Shown here: piece by piece, positions 10,411-19,026 of the stretch | Numbering within the stretch: position 1 is the first letter of the stretch | Layout of the letters: each line of letters starts with the position of its first letter | Assembly: GCA_014529385.2 (NCBI GenBank) | Contig: CM043966.1 | Coordinates: 97,052,587 to 97,087,586 of the forward strand | Source: Adiantum capillus-veneris | Lineage: Eukaryota > Streptophyta > Polypodiopsida > Polypodiales > Pteridaceae | Direction of reading: 5' to 3' | Length of the DNA: 35,000 bases | Made by a program: the position numbers and the translations under genes | The notes under the pieces: model-generated | Databases searched by the model: none | The model's input: the letters and a program-made list of their open reading frames with translations, nothing else | What the model was told of the DNA's origin: nothing

Positions 10411-10422
10411 GCCGTTTTTTGA
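9589..10422 (-). pseudogene. TNP2 transposase, N-terminal part
   Basis: 10422-9990 encodes an ERERER run (from the GA microsatellite), an acidic linker, then LSFENMLRKLAGQPIYEGAK and LSFLNLQSVYGWSDASITALFRYV, matching the tnp2 N-terminal block (PL--G-K-SKL-FL--L-HLK--NGWS--SF--LL). After a frame change, 9969-9589 encodes GLDYNKIHACPNDCIYF and CLSCPKCGAMRYK, the conserved LGL-Y-KIDACPNDCMLY block with its paired Cys. The stop at 9589-9591 is TAG in the same frame as the downstream catalytic part, consistent with CAG to TAG. The upstream exon (15226-15029) is now 4.6 kb away across the LINE. Confidence 0.85.
10350..10407. repeat. (TC)n microsatellite inside TNP2 coding region
   Basis: 58 bases of pure TC repeat on the plus strand, read on the minus strand as alternating Glu-Arg codons in the TNP2 frame. 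The LINE starts immediately after it, and its tail returns to TCTC before TNP2 coding sequence resumes at 15029, so the LINE integrated within this tract. Confidence 0.9.
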
Positions 10423-10632
10423 CCTAGTAGACAGCAGTCCACTCTTTTGATCATAACTTCTTCATCCGAACTCCGAATTCGGTGATCTATAGCCTCAATC
10501 GAAGAGCACGAAGTCCTCTACGCATTGATGTCAAGACAGAAATTTTCAGAGTTATGGAAGGCGTTTCTGTAGCAGCATTTTCGAAGTGAACAGGTTCAAC
10601 AAAATTGATTCTCATCTCCTATTTTACATACA
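10408..10632 (+). other. LINE 5' UTR
   Basis: 225 bases between the microsatellite and the ORF1 ATG, beginning GCAGCCGTTTTTTGACC. It contains no frame of note. LINEs commonly carry an internal promoter here; no box is clear enough to mark. Confidence 0.6.
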
Positions 10633-11581
10633 ATGTCTTCCGGCACTCGCAAGGGTTCTTCTTCTTCAACAAGGTCCACAACCATTGTGGAAAATGATCC
10701 AAAATCTCCTAAGTGTGGAGATAGCAACACAACCACCCAACCAATGACATCGGAAACCATGATCATGGCGTACTTGGTATCATTGCAAGAGACCGTAAAC
10801 AAACAAGGCGAAGACTTACGAGCACTTGCAATGGAGAATGGCACACTAAGGGTACTTGTGTGAGAATGAGAATCTCAAGAGGACACTTGAGATGCAAACA
10901 ACACGTTTGATACAACTTGAAGAGGAAGTCAAGGAATGTAAACGCTCTCTTGTGGACTTGAATGCTTTGAAGGAGCGGATGAGCAAAGTAGAGCATGACC
11001 ATGTATTGAAAGAGGAGAAATTTGACACTATGAGCCGGGATGTATGCGACATGAAAAATGTATGCACAAACAAGTCTTGGGCTGATGTATGTGGTAGCAA
11101 TGTGGTTTCTAATTCCTCACTCATGCAAGCTATGGTTCAAACAAAGAATGTTGAGAATGTAGATGTGGAGGAGTTGAAGGAACGGGAGCGACGTTCCAAG
11201 AACATTGTTATTCGTGGAATTCCCGAAGAGAAGTTAGAGACACCTCCTTCTCTTGCCATTGTTATTGAAGATTTCTTCAAAACCCACTTTGGCATGTCCG
11301 AAGTTATGGTCTATGGAGCACATAGAGTGGGGAAGCAAGGAGCTCCTCGCTCGGGAGAACGGCCAATTGTATGCACCATGCCGGATGAGACCAAGCGAAA
11401 GATTATCCTTGATAATAGTTGGATCTATTTGAGGAATACAAAATGTTTTGTATGTGAAGATCTCACTATTAAGCAACAAAATATGCGTCGCAAGGCATAT
11501 GAGGAAAAGAATAATAAAAACAAGGAAATCTCTCATGAAGAAAATGTGCCCAAGGAGGAGGCAAGTCTCTCAAGCAAATAG
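10633..11581 (+). pseudogene. LINE ORF1: coiled coil plus L1-ORF1p-like RNA-binding region
   Basis: The ATG at 10633 has A at -3 and opens 76 codons rich in Ser/Thr. At 10856-10863 the frame breaks by one base (LRVLV stop against CENENLK). The rest (to the TAG at 11579) has a heptad-like coiled coil (LEEEVKECKRSLVDLNALKE), then ERERRSKNIVIRGIPEEK, an acidic helix, VYGAHRVGK, RPIVCTMPDETKRKIIL and a basic C-terminus. The order (coiled coil, RNxVIxGIPE RRM strand, HRxG, R-P-I-x-V) is that of L1 ORF1p-type RNA chaperones (Transposase_22-like). Flowering-plant LINEs more often carry a zinc-knuckle ORF1, so this type is notable. It would bind LINE RNA and form trimers; that is known of the family and not shown here. 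Confidence 0.75.
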
Positions 11582-14500
11582 GGATGGGTGACCTATGAGA
11601 CCGAGTTACAATTGAAAATATGCTTTTGGAATTGTAATGGATACCCATGGAATGCGGGGGTTGGCATTGATGAACTAACAAGCAAAGCCGATGTTGTACT
11701 TCTTGTTGAAACTTGGGAGCATGATACACAAAGGATTAACGGCTTGGAGGATTACAATGTACATTCATTGATGTGGTCAAAGAATCTCAAGCAACGAAGA
11801 GGACAAGGAGGGTTAGCATGTATGGTTAAGAAAGGATTGGAAGATTTTGTATCAATTGTGAAAGATGACAAGTACAAACGTTATGTATGGCTGAAAATTA
11901 TGACACCAAAAAGAGCACCCATTTTTGTAGCCGGTTGCTACATTCCTCATCATGATTCTCCCTTTTATGCTTGCATGGATAGAGATCAACCATTTTCTGA
12001 TTCGGAAGAGGACATTGCTTATTTCAAAGGTAAAGGTGATGTTATTGTATTTGGGGATATGAATGCTCGCACAAAAACATTGTAACATGATACTCAACAA
12101 TTTGATATGCCATACATTTCAAGGGAGTTGGAGGAAGTTCACTTGTATGATCGTACTTCAATGGATGAGAAAGAGCCGGATCACTATGGAAAGTTACTTT
12201 TACACATGTGTAATAGCACGGGTATGCTCATTGCCAATGGTGTATCTTTGTGGAGTGGAACCAATGGATTTACATGTAGAAGACATAATGGGGATAGTGT
12301 GATTGACTATATGCTACTCTCTGAAGCCATCATGTATCGCATAAAGAGTTTTATGTTTGGTCAATGGACCCCGGAATCCGACCATCGCACCTTATGTTTT
12401 GACCTTTCATGTGGAGAAGCAACTAAGCATGATAATCTCAGCCAAAGGAAAGAGAAGTTATCACTATGTATGGATTTCAAACGGGCACCAATGTACATTG
12501 AAATGGTTGAGCAAAAATTATGGATGACAAAGCTTCAATGTGATGCACCATTGGAAACTAAATGGGAAGCTTTCAAGAAAGATATTTGTTCTTGTGCGGA
12601 AGAATGCTTTTCCATAAAGCATCTCCATGGTATCAACAAAGATAGATCACGCAAAAGGTGGTTTGATAAAGAATGTCAAGATGCTCAAAAGTCTTTGATA
12701 AAGCTTGATGCAACTATGGACAAAGACAACTATCAAAGTCATTTGCATACATACAAGGCATTGATTCAAAAGAAGAGAAGAAGATGGGAAGTAAAGCAAC
12801 AAGAATTTCAAGTCCAAGAAAAGGCACATGCATGTGGAAGATTTTGGAGAAACTTGAGAGGCAAGCGGGTTGATAATTTTGGTAATTTGAGTCTAGTGGA
12901 TATGTATACACATTGTAGGCAATTATATGAGCAAGAAAATACTGAAAAAATGCCATTTTATGGTTCACTCCCATGTATGCCGTCTTTTTTTACTATTGAG
13001 GATGTATGCGGTGGGCTTGAAAAGTTGGCCACTCGCAAAGCGGGAGATCTTCAAGGTATCAAGCCGGAGATGATCAAATGGACGGGAGATTTTACCCATG
13101 AGTGGATGTGTGATATGTTCAACCTTGCACTTCAACATGGTATGCCTTATGATTGGAGTACTAATTGGATTAAGCCTTTGCATAAAGGAGGGGATGTAAA
13201 GAATGTAAGCAACTACCGGACTATAATGATTGGGTCTCTTATGGAAAAGTTATTTGGGTGCATAATGGAGATGAAATTGAGTGATTGGGCTGAAGAGAAT
13301 GACAAGTGTGCAAAGGGACAAGCGGGTTTTCGTCGATGCCATAGCACCATTGATCATCTTGTCACTCTTCGTGTTCTCATGGAGGAAAGTCGGTTGAAAG
13401 GCAAGCGATTGTATTGTTGTTTTGTGGACTTTAAGAAAGCCTTTGATATGATTGCACGTAACAATTTGTGGAGAAGGATGGAAGAACTCCAAGTGCCAAG
13501 TGAGTTTATGCTTGCAGTTTCTCGAATCTATGAGAAGGTGATTTGTCAATTGCGCATGGGAAGAGAAATTTCAGAAATTTTTGTAAGCACTATTGGGGTT
13601 AAACAAGGATGTCCATTGTCACCAACTCTCTTTGGTCTATGCATCGATCAATTGGAACAAATGGTACTTGACTTTATGCAAGAAGAAGGCATTGAAGAGG
13701 TCACTATTTGCAATGCGGTAATCATGCTTTTGTTGTATGCGGATGATGTAGTGCTTCTAGCACACACTTTAGAAGATGCACAAAAGCTTATGGTTGTCCT
13801 TGAGAACTTTTGCTTGCATAGTGGGCTGATTGTAAATGAATCCAAAACAAAGGTTATGCTTGTGAAAACCAACCATAAGGAGAAGCCATGCATTGTGTAA
13901 AACAACGAGACACTTGAAGTTGTTGAGAGCTTTAAGTACCTTGGCCTTGAGGTTCCATCCAATCACAAGTGGCATGAATGTGCTATGCGTCGTTTGGAAG
14001 CGGGAAAGAGAGCATATTATGCATTTGAGAACATGTGTAATGCGGGAAACATCAAGTGTTGGGTTCTCAAGAAGTATCTTTTTGATGCATTGGTGACACC
14101 GGTTCTTCTTTATGGAGTTGAAGTGTGGGGTGGGAGCATCTCAAAGTCTACTTGGAAAGAGTTTGAGAATGTCCAAAAGCGTTTTCTTACAAACTTTCTC
14201 CAAGTTAAGACACAAACACCATATATGCTCCTACTTCTTGAGTCGGGATCTCTTCCAATTGAGGTTATGGGCATGGAAAGGGTTGTGGAGTACATGATAA
14301 AGATGCGTCAAAACCCCTCACATCGACTTCCTACAATTGCATGGGAAGCAAGCAAAAAAGTTCAAAAGACGCATAAAAGCAAGATCTTGAGCACGGGATG
14401 GATGCAAGACATAAAGAAGTGGTTTGGGAGATGAGATGCATTACACTTGCTACATGATGCTTCAATTGACTCTCAAGTGAATGAAGCTTTTCTACAACGC

Positions 14501-14980
14501 CAATGTATTACGGCTTGGGAGAAATCCGGTGGGTCACGCTTCATACATTACACCACCTATATTGCCCCCAACTACAAAACCATGTTCTTCGCTGAGAGAG
14601 GAAACCGTACTCACACTTACATGCTTGAGCCTATTCCCTTGTCTGCGATACGCACTATCGCAGCAATTCGGCTTAGCTCCCATTTCCTTCGATGCGAGAT
14701 AGGGTGTTGGGGCAATGGAGAAGAGTCAAATCGATTGTGCACATTATGCTCACTGCAAGTTCGAGAGTCTGAGTACCACACACTACTAGAGTGCTCAGCT
14801 TTTGATCACATCCGAACTTGCTTCTCTCACATTTTCAGCCATAACTTAGACCTACACACTTTCCTCTCTCAGCCAAAGTGTGGGCTCTGCATTACGACTC
14901 TCATCACTACAATTTTGGAGCATCGAGAGTCACTCATCAGCCGTACACATACTACATCACATGTAACTTTGGTCCCATAG
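11582..14980 (+). pseudogene. LINE ORF2: endonuclease, reverse transcriptase, zinc motif
   Basis: One reading frame runs from 11582 to the TAG at 14978, broken by stops at 12083 (TAA, from CAA by C to T), 13898 (TAA) and 14432 (TGA, where TGG is expected). AP-endonuclease blocks: CFWNCNG, LLVETW, GCYIPHHD, FGDMNART, VIDYML and SDHRTL. RT blocks: KPLHKGGDVKNVSNYRTI, GFRRCHSTIDHL, CCFVDFKKAFDMI (catalytic Asp), GVKQGCPLSPTLFG and LLLYADDVVLLAH (catalytic YADD). The C-terminus has CTLCSLQVRESEYHTLLEC, a Cys2-His-Cys zinc motif common at the end of plant LINE RTs. The product would nick target DNA and prime reverse transcription. No ATG opens the frame; it continues from ORF1 across a single TAG (11579). 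Confidence 0.92.
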
Positions 14981-15027
14981 GTCATATTTGACCTCCGAGG
15001 ATGATAATAAAATCTATCTATCTATCT
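14979..15027 (+). other. LINE 3' end: hairpin, poly(A) signal and (TCTA)n tail
   Basis: 14979-14994 is a perfect hairpin: AGGTCA, loop TATT, TGACCT, overlapping the ORF2 stop. AATAAA lies at 15006-15011 and the element ends in TCTA repeats (15013-15027) in place of poly(A). LINEs with simple-repeat tails often use a 3' stem-loop for RT recognition; that role here is inference. Confidence 0.7.
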
Positions 15028-15028
15028 C

Positions 15029-15226
15029 AGATGTAGGTGTTATGTCACGAAAATCAATGCCTGTTCCGTAGGAGTCATATCGTAGATTCTGTACGGTTTC
15101 TCTAGCAAACTCTCCGTACTTGTGCACATACTCATTACATATCCTACGCTTGTGCATGATTTGATACTTGCAGAGCATGCACGAGCATGCAATCTTTTCC
15201 TCCATGTTAGTTGATGACGTTGCCAT
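15029..15226 (-). pseudogene. TNP2 first coding segment, Transposase-associated domain
   Basis: The ATG at 15226 opens about 66 minus-strand codons with EEKIACSCMLCKYQIMHKRR and EYVHKYGE. The spacing of Cys residues and the following helix resemble the Transposase-associated domain (PF13963) at the start of plant TNP2 proteins (KI-CPC--C-N----- and a V-EHL--YGF-like helix). The stop near 15014 lies in the LINE tail, so the real coding sequence ends at the insertion. The next TNP2 segment is at 10422 on the far side of the LINE. The assignment rests mainly on the Cys pattern and position. Confidence 0.6.
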
Positions 15227-15481
15227 CTACAATGATTATGAATGTTGTCTCAATATATATACTCCTCACAATGTAAACTACCTCGCATTCTCTAGCCTTG
15301 CCCGATCTCCGCACACCTCGGTCCAAAGGTGTGCGGAGATCAAGACCACCGGGTCAAAATCTTGTCTTTATTGGTCAAATCCTATATGGGTTGACACATA
15401 CGTGCTCTCCCAGGTATACATGACAATGCATGTAGCGGGCAAAACCCCTTTGTCTCTTTTAATTCCATAGTTTCTTCTAGA
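15227..15481. other. Non-coding stretch upstream of TNP2 with a strong hairpin
   Basis: About 250 bases with no supported ORF, upstream of the TNP2 ATG and thus likely its 5' leader or promoter side. Its main feature is a perfect inverted repeat at 15304-15341. Confidence 0.5.
15304..15341. repeat. Perfect 15-bp inverted repeat, 8-nt loop
   Basis: The left arm GATCTCCGCACACCT (15304-15318), loop CGGTCCAA and right arm AGGTGTGCGGAGATC (15327-15341) pair perfectly. The stem is GC-rich and stands alone in otherwise ordinary sequence. It could act as an RNA structure in the TNP2 leader, or be a protein-binding dyad. Confidence 0.95.
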
Positions 15482-15575
15482 GGGAGAGAGAGAGAGAGAG
15501 AGAGAGATTTTCTGTTCTTTTCACATAATTGGTCAACTAAGCTAACTATTTCACCACTACTATTTGTATCTACTA

Positions 15576-15621
<46 letters not shown>

Positions 15622-15655
15622 TTCCCTATGTCTCTCTCTCTCTCTATATACATCA

Positions 15656-15695
<40 letters not shown>

Positions 15696-15728
15696 AATTT
15701 CCTACACACACACACACACACACATTTC

Positions 15729-15762
<34 letters not shown>

Positions 15763-15777
15763 CTACACACACACATT

Positions 15778-15831
<54 letters not shown>

Positions 15832-15860
15832 CTACACACACACACACACAATGTAGCTTG

Positions 15861-15896
<36 letters not shown>

Positions 15897-15923
15897 GGGG
15901 GGGGGGGGGGGGAGAGAACAAGA

Positions 15924-15990
<67 letters not shown>

Positions 15991-16014
15991 CTACATTGTG
16001 TGTGTGTGTGTAGG

Positions 16015-16052
<38 letters not shown>

Positions 16053-16054
16053 AC

Positions 16055-16093
<39 letters not shown>

Positions 16094-16104
16094 GAAAGAG
16101 AGAG
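15482..16104. repeat. Compound microsatellite block, palindromic, with 27 consecutive G
   Basis: Over 600 bases of (GA)n, (CT)n, (CA)n and (TG)n. Modules of CTACA(CA)nATG(TAGCTT) to the left (about 15702, 15763, 15830) face reverse-complement modules AAGCTACATTG(TG)nTAGGAAAG to the right (about 15987, 16050), centred on a run of 27 G at 15886-15912. The block is a long imperfect palindrome. The Ty3 LTR begins inside its last GA run. Frames through it (Leu-Ser or Glu-Arg runs) are not genes. Confidence 0.93.
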
Positions 16105-17036
16105 TGTTAAGGCGGTTACGCCGCTAGCGGAAGCTAAATAGCGAGAACTCAACCAACAACAGAATTTGTCAGACGAGGACGGAGCTTGACCCGCAGGCGC
16201 ATGGAAACAACTAGGTGGGTGTCAAATCACCTACTCGACCTTCTAATGACAATCACTACTAAGGAAATCAAATCTAAGTTCTAAAATACGCAAGTGACTG
16301 AAATCCGTACTACGAACGAATGCTATACGAAACAGGATCTAGAATCATCGAATCGATCTCAAACTCAAGGGGAAGTCTATGCACTAGGTAAGAACAACAC
16401 CCTAAAGACTTGAACTGCAAAATCAACCTATAACCACTCCGTGCGGTAAACGCGTATGAAGACAGGCTGAAAAATACAGGTGACCGAAACTTGACCCCGA
16501 TGGTACAAATGTGTAGCTCTACTCGTTGTGGTTCTATAGATATGCTGCACGCTCTATTCCGACACACGAGTTGGAAGAAAACTCACACCGAAGCTCGTAG
16601 GAACTTACCACACGTAGAAGCCGATAGCGCGCACTCTTGGTATCTGTGCGTAGCTCTCACCGTTGCTAACACAATGGCGGTGTCGCTTCTCCAATGGCAG
16701 CCCCGTAGCTCGCGTAGCAAGGAGATAAGACTCTCTCTCTCTCTCTCTCAGACACAGTCACGGCGCTCAAAAACTCACTTTGATTAATGATTGAATCCTC
16801 TTAGGTTACAAAACTTTGGCTTATATACCTCAGCCTTGGAGGTGAGAACATCTCTAATTATTTACATCAGCAGGTGAAATTAAGTCGGGATTACAGGCTG
16901 GAAACTCAATTGAGTCCCGTTACTTAATGAATGGCTCAAATCAAAATTAATGTCGGAAAGACATTTATTACAATCAATGGTTACAAAATGATGGGTGTGA
17001 GCAAAAATGCGGGTGTGATCCTCTGCTGGCTCAACA
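16105..17036 (-). repeat. 3' LTR of element B (932 bp)
   Basis: The LTR starts TGTTAAGG and ends CTCAACA on the plus strand, giving TGTT/AACA terminal inverted repeats and the standard TG...CA on the minus strand. It is bounded inward by the polypurine tract. A TATA box at 16820-16827 (minus) predicts a U3 of roughly 240 bp and an R-U5 of roughly 690 bp. A (CT)n tract lies at 16731-16749. A sequence near 16449 (ACGCGTATGA) resembles half of the internal 24-bp palindrome. Substitutions against the other LTR: 16507, 16729 and one in the CGGCGCTC block near 16764. Confidence 0.95.
16820..16827 (-). promoter_or_regulatory. TATA box of 3' LTR
   Basis: The minus strand reads TATATAAG in the context GAGGTATATAAGCC. 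It is the only good TATA match in the LTR and sits about 210 bases inside the U3 end, so transcription should start near 16795 on the minus strand. Confidence 0.65.
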
Positions 17037-17048
17037 CTCCCCCCCTCC
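17037..17048 (-). other. Polypurine tract of element B
   Basis: The minus strand reads GGAGGGGGGGAG immediately upstream of the LTR's TGTTGAGCC. An uninterrupted purine run touching the U3 edge is the plus-strand DNA primer of LTR elements. Confidence 0.92.
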
Positions 17049-17052
17049 GCGT

Positions 17053-18910
17053 TCATGTCGTCCCTGACATGACTTTTAGGCTTGGCCAATAGAGTCCTGT
17101 CGTCTTGAGCATCTGCAAATGTGATTCGTAGCGTAGGTTGCCGATGGTCAAGGTTGGGCCGAATATTTTACTTTCGTGAGTGAAAAAGCCGGTGTAGAAA
17201 GCTTCTTCGAATGTTTGCATGTGGAAGCTAGGCAAAAACATAATTCTTTGGTATAAGAGATGTAACACCTTTGGTGATGGCTGCAATGAAAGATCATACA
17301 TCATATCCGTCACTGTGTCGGCCGTCGATAGTAGACTCGAGGTCGTGGCTTTATCTGGCGCGAACACTTCAATGCATGCTAAGAGAGTCCTGCAGATTTT
17401 CTTTAGCATCTGACACGAAAGGTCAGGAGAGCCAGTAAAGAGTTTGATGGTGCCCGTTAGGGTTTTCACCATGTAGGCTTTACCTATTCTCTCTCCTGCC
17501 TTTGGTCCTGGCATCCTTGGGTAATTAAGCCAATTTGGCTTCTTTTCTGCAATCCTGCCATGCTCTTTCCAGCTTCTGACTCTTGGCACCGGGCAGAAGG
17601 TTGCATCCTCCCGAATCTCCTTTGGAGCCTCTACCAAGTAGATGAGGTAGGCTGGGTATTTGTTCAGCCAACCTTTCCTCCATCTAGGTTGAGAATCTAC
17701 AATCTTCTTTGATTGTTCATCCTTTGTGATGTCGCCTTCGTAAAGAGCGACATACTGCTCCTCCTCTATTCTCTTTTTGTCTTTATCACTTCAAATTTCA
17801 TCAGAGGGAAAGGCAGGCTGGGTTGCATCCACTCTTCATGGAGCACTTTTGTGTCTAAACCTTGAAGTCTAATGGAGATGAGGAGTCTCCTTTCCCATTC
17901 CATTTCCGCCTTGGCACTTTCCTCTGTTGACTTTTCTATTTGGTCCTGGAGCCTTTGTTCTTCTTCTTCAGAGATTCCTGAAGTCGAGGCCACTTCTTGA
18001 ACTGGGGCTGGATCTTCAATTGTGGTTGCCTCTCCAGTTTCTGGTAGCTCTATGGCTGCTCCCCCTGCTTCTTCTTGTGGTGTCTCTGTTTCTCTTCTTT
18101 GTTGCTCTTGGAGGTCTTGGAGCTGTTTGCGGAGGGCCTCATTTTCTGTCCTTAGTGTTTGGTTTTCTGATGTGAGCCTCTCCTCTGCAGCCAATGATCC
18201 CTCCGCCATGTGCAATCTTTGCACTTGCTCTAACCTCAGCTCTCTTTGCAAACTTCTGACCTGCTCTTCCAGAGCTGGTACGAGGGCTCCCTCTTGTTCT
18301 GTTCCTGCTCTGCTAGCTCTAGGGGTGGTCCTGAGTCTCGTGATTGTCCTTTCTTGAAGTTCGACTCTTTCCCTTAGCTCAATGAGCTCATCCTTGGCTG
18401 CCTCCAGCTCATCTTCTATTCGCTCCTTTGCTTCCTGTGAACTTGTTACCTCTCTTGAAGCTTCGGCTAGTTGGAGTATCAAGCCGTCTCTCTCGTTTTC
18501 TGCGTCGTAGAGTGATGCTTTATGACTTTCAGATTCAGTCATAGCATTCTCTAACTTCTTCTGCAACTCTGCTTCCTTTTGTTTTGCTGTCTCAAGTGCT
18601 ACTTCCTTTGCTCTGGATCTTTCTTTAATCTTGCTGAGCAGTTCATGCACCATGTGCATGTCTTTTTCATCTTCATCTGTCAACTTGACAGCTCTTTCTG
18701 CCACCACCTCCAATGGCTTCGGCTCGTCCATTTTCTCTTTACTCTCCATTGTACCCTTTGTCTTTTCCTTCGTCCCTTTCCGATCATCTTGTTTCCGTAG
18801 GGATATCCCATAAACTGCCTCCAGGGCCTCTTCTTCACTGTATCCGATCGCTACCAGATCCTCATAATCATCTTTCTTTTGCTGAACTGGATCTATCTCC
18901 GTTTCCTTGG
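17053..18910 (-). pseudogene. Element B accessory ORF, coiled-coil and C-terminal part
   Basis: Minus-strand coding between pol and the 3' LTR. The open frame 18749-17766 continues in frame upstream of its first Met to about 18910, where DYEDLVAIGYSEEEALEAVYGI resembles a short UBA-like helix pair (weak). Next comes a coiled coil of about 200 residues (many E, K, L, Q, e.g. KEAELQKKLENA and LEEQVRSLQREL), then an acidic Pro/Thr linker and EEEEQRLQDQIEKSTEES. A one-base shift near 17790 leads into a globular region (17765-17053) with YPAYLIYLVEAPKEI, LTGTIKLFTGSPDLSCQML and FHMQTFEEAFYTGFF. The frame stops five bases from the PPT. No signal peptide or membrane segment is visible, so it is not a typical envelope. 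The function is unknown to me. Confidence 0.65.
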
Positions 18911-19026
18911 TCCCGGCCTCGGCTTTTCCATAATTTCTGTTTCTATTTCTATTGTGGTTTCCTCCACAATAATTTCCATCTTCTTCGGGCTTGGTACAAC
19001 AGTAAAAGAGGGCTGATTGTCCTCAG

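Larger units (their letters stand above)
10408..15027 (+). mobile_element. LINE (non-LTR retrotransposon), near full length
   Basis: Plus-strand element with a 5' UTR (10408-10632), ORF1 (10633-11581), ORF2 with AP-endonuclease-like and RT domains (11582-14980), a short 3' UTR with hairpin and AATAAA, and a (TCTA)n tail ending at about 15027. It interrupts the minus-strand TNP2 gene: TNP2 sequence lies on both sides (10422 downward and 15029 upward) and the join lies in a GA microsatellite, so a clean target-site duplication cannot be told from the repeat. One frameshift in ORF1 and several in-frame stops show it is inactive, although about 4.6 kb is preserved. Confidence 0.92.
5076..16104 (-). 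mobile_element. CACTA (En/Spm) DNA transposon, nested and incomplete
   Basis: The left terminus is CACTACAACAAAAACAGG at 5076, the classic CACTA-superfamily end, preceded by TCT as the candidate 3-bp target duplication. The interior encodes a TNP2 transposase on the minus strand (Transposase-associated domain at 15226, catalytic tnp2 region, DUF4218-like and DUF4216-like regions down to 7155) and a possible TNPA-like gene (6936-5810). A LINE of about 4.6 kb splits the TNP2 coding region. I found no reverse-complement CACTA end before the LTR at 16105. The right end is therefore lost, hidden by the microsatellite block, or beyond the window past the Ty3 insertion; the right boundary given is only the last base before that LTR. 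Confidence 0.85.

Noticed and set aside
15564-16013. Long Leu-Ser or Glu-Arg frames through the microsatellite
   Set aside because: Translations of dinucleotide repeats in several frames on both strands; not coding.
16310-16567. 85-codon minus-strand frame present in both LTRs (also 34375-34632)
   Set aside because: It is preserved only because the LTRs are almost identical. It lies in R-U5, has no recognisable domain, and one residue already differs.
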